From an uncultured Spirochaetaceae bacterium (GTDB lineage: Bacteria; Spirochaetota; Spirochaetia; Treponematales; Treponemataceae): a DNA stretch of 11,497 nucleotides. The notes beneath the pieces were generated by a model. The model did no database searches. It saw only the letters and a list, made by a program, of their open reading frames with translations, and was not told where the DNA came from. Location of the stretch: assembly GCA_902796985.1 (NCBI GenBank), contig CADBRC010000206.1:1-11497 (forward strand), given 5' to 3'. Numbering within the stretch: position 1 is the stretch's first letter; each line of letters starts with the position of its first letter. The translations under genes and the position numbers were made by a program. This document shows positions 6,870 to 11,497 of this stretch, piece by piece.

Positions 6870-7661
6870 TTAGAACACGGCGATTACGTCTCCATTCGGA
6901 TACTTCTTCTGGATCCACTCGCGGACCTTCGCGCTCTGGAGGGCCTTGACGAGGGCCTTGATGGCCTCATCGTTCTCGCGGCCGGTCTTGACGGCAACGA
7001 CGTTAACGTAGGGGGAATCGGCTCCCTCGACGAACAGGCCGTCCTTGCTCGCGTTGAGTCCGGCGGGAATCGCATAGTTGCCGTTGATGATGGCAGCGTC
7101 CACGTCCGGCAGAATGCGGGGAACAGAAGCAGCCTCAACCTCGGTGAACTTCAGGCCCTTGGGGTTGGACACGATGTCGAGCGGGGTCGCGGTAATTCCG
7201 GCCTCGTCCTTGAGCGTGATAAGCCCGGCAGACTGGAGCAGGAGCAGGGCGCGGCCTTCGTTGGTCGGGTCATTGGGAACGCCGATCTTGGCACCGGCAG
7301 GCAGCTCGGAGAGGGACTTGTACTTCCTGGAGTACAGGGCTATCGGCTCAATGTGCACGCCGCCCGCGTTGGACAGGTGGGTCCCCTGCTCCTTGTTGAA
7401 GGACTCCATGTAAGGCAGGTGCTGGAAGTAGTTGGCATCAATCTGCCCGTCCTCCAGGGCCTTGTTCGGGGTCACGTAGTCCGTGAACTCGACAATCTTG
7501 AGCTTGATGCCCTGGGCCTTCAGGTCCTTCTGAATCAGCTTCAGAATCTCGGCGTGAGGCTCCGGGGTGGCACCGACCTTAAGGGTCACGGTCTTGGGCT
7601 TGGCGGTGGCAAGGGCCGCAACGGCGGCAACTGCTATAACTGCGCTCAGAATCTTCTTCAT
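6870..7661 (-). CDS. metQ: MetQ/NlpA-family methionine-type ABC transporter substrate-binding protein
   Basis: MetQ captures methionine in the periplasm for the MetNI importer. The 263-residue protein matches the NlpA family throughout: VTLKVGATPEPHAEIL, KIVEFTDYVTPNKALEDGQIDANYFQHLPYM, KIGVPNDPTNEGRALLLLQ, ALINGNYA-like DAAIINGNYAIPAGL, and the SPYVNVVAVKTGREND block. The N-terminus is a signal peptide (MKKILSAVIAVAAVAALATA) with a likely signal peptidase I site after Ala20. There is no lipobox Cys, so unlike many MetQ proteins it is probably not a lipoprotein. The frame has an in-frame GTG five codons earlier, but that codon overlaps the GGAGG ribosome-binding site (8 bases before the ATG at 7661), so ATG is preferred. 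No metN or metI is adjacent. The substrate could be methionine, a derivative or another amino acid. Confidence 0.9.
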   Translation of the reverse strand: MKKILSAVIAVAAVAALATAKPKTVTLKVGATPEPHAEILKLIQKDLKAQGIKLKIVEFTDYVTPNKALEDGQIDANYFQHLPYMESFNKEQGTHLSNAGGVHIEPIALYSRKYKSLSELPAGAKIGVPNDPTNEGRALLLLQSAGLITLKDEAGITATPLDIVSNPKGLKFTEVEAASVPRILPDVDAAIINGNYAIPAGLNASKDGLFVEGADSPYVNVVAVKTGRENDEAIKALVKALQSAKVREWIQKKYPNGDVIAVF

Positions 7662-7758
7662 AAATGTTTCCTCCACAATATGATTGCAAAATCAATGATA
7701 AAACAACAGGGATGAAGAACCGTAACGGAGCTTTCATTCCCGACTTATCACCTAGGTT
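7662..7758 (-). promoter_or_regulatory. Structured 5' leader of metQ, possible cis-acting RNA
   Basis: The predicted metQ transcript has about 97 nt before the ATG. In mRNA sense, TGATAA (7750-7745) can pair with TTATCA (7701-7696). This encloses GGGAATGAA (7741-7733) facing TTCATCCC (7716-7709) with one bulged base, and an inner CCG-TTA-CGG hairpin (7728-7720). A second small hairpin TGATT-TTGC-AATCA (7694-7681) precedes GGAGG at 7674-7670. I do not recognise the conserved core of SAM-I, SAM-II or a T-box. A regulatory RNA is possible but unproven. Confidence 0.4.
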
Positions 7759-7764
7759 TTCTAT

Positions 7765-7793
7765 GTTATACCGAGAAAGAAACAATAAGTCAA
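7765..7793 (-). promoter_or_regulatory. metQ promoter
   Basis: Read on the minus strand: TTGACT (7793-7788), a 17-bp spacer, then TATAAC (7770-7765). The expected transcript start is near 7758, leaving a leader of about 97 nt. This is the only clear promoter in the window with a long leader. Confidence 0.75.
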
Positions 7794-7796
7794 GTG

Positions 7797-7838
7797 TTTT
7801 CGAAAAAAACTTGTTTGACAAAACAGGCATTTTTGTCA
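7797..7838. promoter_or_regulatory. Two palindromes between the divergent metQ and carboxyltransferase promoters
   Basis: TTTTCGAAAA (7797-7806) is a perfect 10-bp palindrome, flanked by CAAGT (7791-7795) and ACTTG (7809-7813). The second element is TGACAAAA (7816-7823) and TTTTGTCA (7831-7838), an 8-bp perfect inverted repeat with a 7-base spacer that ends directly against the -35 box of the rightward promoter. Their place just upstream of both -35 boxes suits regulator binding sites. The regulator is not identifiable. Confidence 0.45.
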
Positions 7839-7867
7839 TTGACTTCAAGGGCAATAGCTGTTACTAT
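7839..7867 (+). promoter_or_regulatory. Promoter of the carboxyltransferase-synthetase unit (leaderless type)
   Basis: TTGACT (7839-7844), a 17-bp spacer, then TACTAT (7862-7867). The ATG at 7875 follows after only seven bases (TTTTGAT), with no Shine-Dalgarno. The expected start of transcription falls on or beside the start codon. Confidence 0.75.
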
Positions 7868-7874
7868 TTTTGAT

Positions 7875-9371
7875 ATGGCTAACTACACGTATAATCTTGA
7901 AAAACAGCACGCAAAGGGCAAGCTGCACGCCATAGAGCGCATCGCCGCCCTCTGCGACAAAGACAGTTTCCACGAGATATATTCCCGCGCGAGCCACCAG
8001 TGCACCAGCTTCGGGATGGCGGGCAAGGAGATTCCCTATGACGGAGTCATCACCGGCTTCGGCAAGATAAACGGCCGGAAGGTTGCCGTCTACGCTCAGG
8101 ACTTCACGGTGCAGGGAGGCAGCCTGGGCAAAGTGCACGGCCAGAAAATAGCGGAGCTGATTGCCAAAGCCATAGAAGCCCGCTGCCCGGTCATCGGCAT
8201 AAACGACTCCGGCGGGGCGAGGATTCAGGAAGGAATCGACGCGCTCTGCGGCTACGGCGAGCTTTTCTACCAGAACGTCAGGGCGAGCGGAACCGTCCCC
8301 CAGATAAGCATCATCGCAGGCCCCTGCGCGGGCGGCGCGGTCTACTCGCCCGGCATCACGGACTTCATCTTCGCAGTCGATAAGATAAGCCAGCTCTTCA
8401 TCACCGGCCCCAAGGTCGTCAAGAGCGTTCTGTCCATGGACATCACGTCGGAGGAACTCGGCGGCGCGTCCATCCACTCCGAGAAGAGCGGGGTCGCCCA
8501 CTTCCGCTGCGACACCGAGCAGGACTGCCTGGGGAAAGTCCGCAAGCTCCTGGACTACATACCGCACTATTATGGAGAGAAAGCAGCGGCGGACGCGAAA
8601 TTCAAGTTCGACAAAAAGAAGCTTTCCGAGATAAACGCCGTCCTCCCCGAGGAGAGCAAGAAGGGATACGACATCCGCAAGGTCATTGACTGCGTGGTGG
8701 ACGACGACACCTTCTTTGAGGTCATGGAAGAATTCGCCGCCATGTCCGTCGTCGGATTCGCCAAAATCGAAGGCAAACCCGTCGGCATCGTCGCGAACAA
8801 CCCTGCCGTCTGGGGCGGCCTGATGAACTGCGATGCGAGCGACAAGATAGCCCGCTTCGTCCGCTACTGCGACAGCTTCGAGATTCCGCTCGTCACCTTC
8901 GTCGATGTCCCCGGATTCCTTCCCGGACCCGATGAGGAGCAGAAGGGAATCATCCGCCACGGGGCCAAGGTCATCTATGCCTACAGCGAGGCGACCGTCC
9001 CCAAAGTGACCGTCATCACCCGCAAGGCGTATGGCGGAGCCTACATCGCGATGTGCTCCAAGCACCTGGGGGCGGACTTCGTGTACGCCTGGCCCAAGTC
9101 GGAGATTGCCGTCATGGGAGCGGAGGGCGCGCTGGAGATCCTCTACGCCAAGCAGATGAAGGATCCCTCGCAGGCGGCCTTCGTCGAGCAGAAATCGGCG
9201 GAATACCGGGAGACCGTTATGAACCCCAAGATCGCTGCGGCGCACGACTACATCAGCGAAATCATTGAGCCGGGCCAGACCCGCGAGTACGTGGCGAGCA
9301 GCCTGGAGTTCCTGGAGAACAAGGCGCAGGCCGGAGTACCCGCAAAGAAGCACGGGAACATACCGCTGTAA
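7875..9371 (+). CDS. Acyl-CoA carboxyltransferase subunit (propionyl-CoA carboxylase beta / methylmalonyl-CoA decarboxylase alpha family)
   Basis: The 498-residue protein belongs to the two-domain biotin-dependent carboxyltransferase family that moves a carboxyl group between carboxybiotin and an acyl-CoA. N-domain signatures are YAQDFTVQGGSLG, NDSGGARIQEG (oxyanion loop, 113-119), AGPCAGGAVYSPG (148-160) and FITGPKVVK (175-183). C-domain signatures are NNPAVWGG, FVDVPGFLPG, GGAYIAM (387-393) and the family-typical end KKHGNIPL. The segment after TGPKVVK reads SVLSMDITSEELGGA, where relatives usually have VTGE/TGED-type residues. PccB, MmdA and glutaconyl-CoA decarboxylase alpha look alike at this level, so no symbol is given. 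No biotin carrier or carboxylase is nearby. The frame is open upstream to 7794, but family similarity begins at MANYTYNLEKQHAKGK and the promoter overlaps the extension. The synthetase gene follows after 19 bases. Confidence 0.92.
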   Translation: MANYTYNLEKQHAKGKLHAIERIAALCDKDSFHEIYSRASHQCTSFGMAGKEIPYDGVITGFGKINGRKVAVYAQDFTVQGGSLGKVHGQKIAELIAKAIEARCPVIGINDSGGARIQEGIDALCGYGELFYQNVRASGTVPQISIIAGPCAGGAVYSPGITDFIFAVDKISQLFITGPKVVKSVLSMDITSEELGGASIHSEKSGVAHFRCDTEQDCLGKVRKLLDYIPHYYGEKAAADAKFKFDKKKLSEINAVLPEESKKGYDIRKVIDCVVDDDTFFEVMEEFAAMSVVGFAKIEGKPVGIVANNPAVWGGLMNCDASDKIARFVRYCDSFEIPLVTFVDVPGFLPGPDEEQKGIIRHGAKVIYAYSEATVPKVTVITRKAYGGAYIAMCSKHLGADFVYAWPKSEIAVMGAEGALEILYAKQMKDPSQAAFVEQKSAEYRETVMNPKIAAAHDYISEIIEPGQTREYVASSLEFLENKAQAGVPAKKHGNIPL

Positions 9372-9390
9372 TGCGGAAGGAAACAACTAT

Positions 9391-11058
9391 ATGAACTACC
9401 TGAACGAGTTTATCGACTGGCACGAGGGCGAGAGCTACGAAGAACTGAAGAAGAACTTCAAGATCCGCGTTCCCCAGGACTTCAACTTCTCATACGATAT
9501 CGTGGACCGCTACGCACGGGAAGCCCCGGACAAACGCGCGATGATCTGGTGCAACGACGCGGGCGAGGAGCATATCTGGAACTTCAAGCAGATGTCCGAG
9601 CTGTCGCAGCAGACCGCCGTGTTCCTGACCAGGCAGGGCATAAAGAAAGGGGATGTCGTAATGGTCATCCTCCGCCGCCGCTACGAGTTCTGGTGGGTCA
9701 TTCTCGCCCTGCACCGCATCGGAGCCATCTGCGTTCCGGCGACCAACCAGCTTCTCACCGAGGATTTGGTTTACCGCAATACGAGCGCAGAAGTCAAGAT
9801 GATCATCTCATTCGATGACGGGCACATCGAGGACCGCATCGAGGAGTCGCTTGCCAGGTCGCCGACCGTCAAGACCCTCGTCACCGTCTCCGGCGAGCGC
9901 AAGGGCTGGCTTGACTTCCACAAGGAGCTGAAAAGCTGCGGGACGAGCTTCCCGCGTCCCAGCGGCGAAGCCGCCACGCACAACGACGACCCCATGCTGA
10001 TGTACTTTACGAGCGGTACGTCAGGATACCCCAAGATGGTGATGCACTCATACACATACCCCCTGGGTCACATCGTCACCGCGAAGTTCTGGCAGAACGT
10101 CATAGACGACGGCCTGCACCTGAGCGTTGCGGAGACAGGATGGGGCAAGGCAGTCTGGGGCAAGCTCTACGGCCAGTGGATTGCAGGCAGCGCAGTATTC
10201 GTATACGACATGCTCTCGTTCACGCCCGACCTCTTCTTCAAGAAGCTCTCGCAGTACAAGGTCAATACTTTCTGCGCCCCGCCGACGGCATACCGCTTCC
10301 TGATACGGCAGGACATGAGCAAGTACGACCTTTCCGCGCTCAAGTACTGCGTCACCGCGGGAGAGGCGCTCAACAGCGAGGTGTTCAACCGCTTCCTGGA
10401 ACAGACCGGAATCAAGATGTTCGAAGCCTACGGGCAGACGGAGACGACCGTCACCGCGGGCAACTTCCCCGGCATGACTCCCAAGCCCGGCTCCATGGGC
10501 AAGGCAGCCCCCGGCTACGACCTGGAAATAATCCGCCCGCAGGACGGCAAGAAGTGCGCCCCGCTTGAGACGGGAAGCCTGGTCGTCAGGCTGGGCAAGG
10601 ACAAGCCCGTGGGCCTCATGCTCGGCTACTACAAGAACGAGGAGGCGACGCACAAGGCCCTGGACGGCGACTACTACGACACCGGCGACACGGCCTACTA
10701 CGACGATGACGGCTACATCTGGTTCGTGGGCCGGAACGATGACATCATCAAAAGCTCAGGATTCCGCGTCAGCCCCTTCGAGGTTGAGAGCGTCCTGATG
10801 CAGCACCCGTCGGTGCTGGAGTGCGCCGTGACGGGCATCTCCGACCCCAAGCGCGGCCAGCTGGTAAAGGCGACCGTCGTGCTGAACAAGGGCTACACCG
10901 CCGGCAAGGAGATGGACATAGAGCTGAAGACCTTCGCCAAGACCCACCTCGCCCTCTACAAGATACCCCGGACGATTGAGTTCGTGGACGAGCTGCCCAA
11001 AACCATCAGCGGCAAAATCCGTCGCGTGGAAATCCGGCAGAAAGACGCGGGCAAGTAA
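9391..11058 (+). CDS. AMP-forming acyl-CoA synthetase (medium-chain/acetyl-CoA synthetase-like)
   Basis: This 555-residue ANL-superfamily enzyme activates a carboxylic acid to its CoA thioester through an acyl-adenylate. Signatures are the phosphate loop YFTSGTSGYPKMVMH (205-219), the FCAPPTAYR and YCVTAGEALN blocks, the adenine-binding FEAYGQTET (Tyr347), YYDTGDTAYYDDDGYIWFVGRNDDIIKSSGFRVSPFEVE with the ATP ribose-binding Asp433, and PKTISGKIRR with the catalytic Lys at 542. The N-terminal pattern (WHEGESYEELKKNFKIRVPQDFNFSYDIVDRYA) resembles the medium-chain acyl-CoA synthetase group rather than classical Acs. Short or branched acids such as propionate or butyrate are plausible. The ATG at 9391 has AAGG ten bases upstream; the open frame further left overlaps the previous gene out of frame and is ignored. 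It is the second gene of the pair and ends eight bases before a strong hairpin. Confidence 0.93.
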   Translation: MNYLNEFIDWHEGESYEELKKNFKIRVPQDFNFSYDIVDRYAREAPDKRAMIWCNDAGEEHIWNFKQMSELSQQTAVFLTRQGIKKGDVVMVILRRRYEFWWVILALHRIGAICVPATNQLLTEDLVYRNTSAEVKMIISFDDGHIEDRIEESLARSPTVKTLVTVSGERKGWLDFHKELKSCGTSFPRPSGEAATHNDDPMLMYFTSGTSGYPKMVMHSYTYPLGHIVTAKFWQNVIDDGLHLSVAETGWGKAVWGKLYGQWIAGSAVFVYDMLSFTPDLFFKKLSQYKVNTFCAPPTAYRFLIRQDMSKYDLSALKYCVTAGEALNSEVFNRFLEQTGIKMFEAYGQTETTVTAGNFPGMTPKPGSMGKAAPGYDLEIIRPQDGKKCAPLETGSLVVRLGKDKPVGLMLGYYKNEEATHKALDGDYYDTGDTAYYDDDGYIWFVGRNDDIIKSSGFRVSPFEVESVLMQHPSVLECAVTGISDPKRGQLVKATVVLNKGYTAGKEMDIELKTFAKTHLALYKIPRTIEFVDELPKTISGKIRRVEIRQKDAGK

Positions 11059-11065
11059 AAGCAAA

Positions 11066-11094
11066 GGGGCAGCCTCGTCACATCAGGCTGCCCC
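11066..11094. terminator. Perfect 10-bp hairpin after the synthetase gene
   Basis: GGGGCAGCCT (11066-11075) and AGGCTGCCCC (11085-11094) pair perfectly around a 9-base loop. On the minus strand the stem is followed by TTTGCTTTT, so it looks like an intrinsic terminator for the leftward nuclease gene. On the plus strand no T-run follows, though the hairpin starts only eight bases after the synthetase stop and may still end or protect that mRNA. Confidence 0.75.
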
Positions 11095-11104
11095 ATCAGG
11101 CCCA

Positions 11105-11211
11105 CGAGCTTGTTCCAACATACCGGGCGGCCCCTATCGCGGGATGCCCCCTTACGCCAGCTCCCGCGTTCGCCTGGCGAACGCAACAAGCTTGTGCTGC
11201 GCTCAAGCTCG
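11105..11211. repeat. Nested inverted-repeat cluster beside the nuclease gene
   Basis: CGAGCTTG (11105-11112) is the inverse of CAAGCTCG (11204-11211). AGCTTGTT (11107-11114) is the inverse of AACAAGCT (11185-11192). Inside lies a near-perfect 19-base palindrome, GCGTTCGCC-T-GGCGAACGC (11166-11184). CAAGCTTG at 11187-11194 is itself a palindrome. The cluster fills the gap between the terminator and the nuclease stop and runs into its last codons. It looks like a dispersed non-coding repeat unit, but only one copy is in view. Confidence 0.5.
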
Positions 11212-11497
11212 CGGCTCCGGAGCTGAGGCGGCGAGAGCCTGGATGTCTTCGACGGACAGGCCGGTATACTGGGCTATCTTTTCCAGAGGCAGTCCGTCCG
11301 CCAGCATGTTCCGGGCATCCTCCTGCTTGCCATAAAGCTCACCTCGCTCAAAACCTATCTCCTCACCTTCCTCTCGCCGGTTGCGGTCATATTCCTCCTG
11401 ATCAAATTCAGTAAGGCTCATGTTCAAAACCTCCATTTTCTGCCGCTTGAAAAAGCCGTTCAACAGATTGTTCTTTATAGCGAAATCCAAGGCATCC
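11203..11497 (-). CDS. Rpn-family recombination-promoting nuclease / putative transposase, C-terminal part (5' truncated by window)
   Basis: About 97 C-terminal residues are visible, ending at TGA (11205-11203); the frame continues off the right edge. The stretch AIKNNLLNGFFKRQKMEVLNMSLTEFDQEEYDRNRREEGEEIGFERGELYGKQ fits the end of the Rpn/PD-(D/E)XK transposase-like family. That family has a typical 'IKNNIL..FL.....EV.NM...E...E....' helix, followed by a charged E/R-rich coil that recruits repeated GFERG-type units. The last part, MLADGLPLEKIAQYTGLSVEDIQAL, is the usual small helix-turn-helix-like tail. Internal Met codons (for example at 'MEVLNM') are not starts because similarity runs further upstream. 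The catalytic domain is outside the window, so activity cannot be judged. These genes are often multicopy in treponemes. Confidence 0.8.
   Translation of the reverse strand, partial: DALDFAIKNNLLNGFFKRQKMEVLNMSLTEFDQEEYDRNRREEGEEIGFERGELYGKQEDARNMLADGLPLEKIAQYTGLSVEDIQALAASAPEPRA

Noticed and set aside
7662..7758. Known SAM-I, SAM-II or T-box element before metQ
   Set aside because: The conserved core sequences of these classes are not visible; only generic stems can be drawn, so it is listed as an unassigned structured leader.
7815..7843. Alternative promoter TTGACA-N17-ATTGAC for the carboxyltransferase
   Set aside because: The -35 is ideal but the -10 (ATTGAC) is poor; TTGACT-N17-TACTAT just downstream is much better.
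7845..9386. Long open frame on the minus strand (about 513 codons) opposite the carboxyltransferase gene
   Set aside because: Its translation has no family motifs and is rich in Asp, Val, Leu and Arg as expected from the complement of a GC-rich gene; the plus-strand frame has complete family signatures.
10048..10653. Minus-strand open frame opposite the acyl-CoA synthetase
   Set aside because: No motifs; the synthetase signatures are continuous on the plus strand through this span.
11166..11184. CRISPR repeat or attachment site
   Set aside because: Only one copy of the palindrome is present, with no spacer periodicity and no integrase or Cas gene in the window.

Overview
The window most resembles a GC-rich host-associated Treponema (Spirochaetota). 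This is an inference from gene content: a fragment of an Rpn/PD-(D/E)XK-type nuclease gene, a spirochaete-like MurD, LspA followed by a small two-part membrane protein, and a MetQ-type periplasmic protein, with diderm-style export signals. No rRNA, tRNA, CRISPR array, prophage or complete insertion sequence is visible. I could not run a database search, so the genus is a judgement.

Layout. Positions 1-253 hold the 3' end of a CitB/DcuR-type response regulator. Convergent to it, on the minus strand, lie a small membrane protein gene (301-795) and lspA (792-1355), overlapping by four bases. From a 111-bp divergent control region, tex (1467-3893) runs the other way, followed by murD, a COG1313-type radical SAM gene (pflX) and a 76-residue unknown; these four are tightly packed and likely one transcript. 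A bidirectional terminator near 6812-6844 separates them from metQ (6870-7661, minus). A second divergent control region (7662-7874) serves metQ leftward and, rightward, a two-gene unit: a biotin-dependent carboxyltransferase subunit (7875-9371) and an AMP-forming medium-chain-type acyl-CoA synthetase (9391-11058). A perfect 10-bp hairpin and a cluster of inverted repeats follow, then the 3' end of an Rpn-family nuclease gene running off the right edge on the minus strand.

How the genes fit together. lspA (lipoprotein maturation), murD (peptidoglycan precursor synthesis) and tex (RNA-binding/transcription-associated factor) are housekeeping genes. The synthetase and carboxyltransferase pair suggests activation of a short acid to its CoA thioester and carboxyl exchange at that thioester (propionyl-/methylmalonyl-CoA type), but no biotin carrier, biotin carboxylase or sodium-pump subunit is in the window. 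MetQ appears alone, without MetN or MetI.

The most notable non-coding signal is that three of the four recognisable promoters (lspA, tex and the carboxyltransferase) have well-formed -35/-10 boxes with exactly 17-bp spacers and place the expected transcription start at, or within about three bases of, the start codon. These predict leaderless or nearly leaderless mRNAs. In contrast metQ has a roughly 97-nt leader with nested inverted repeats and a strong ribosome-binding site. Nothing in the window amounts to a clear new defence or mobile system.
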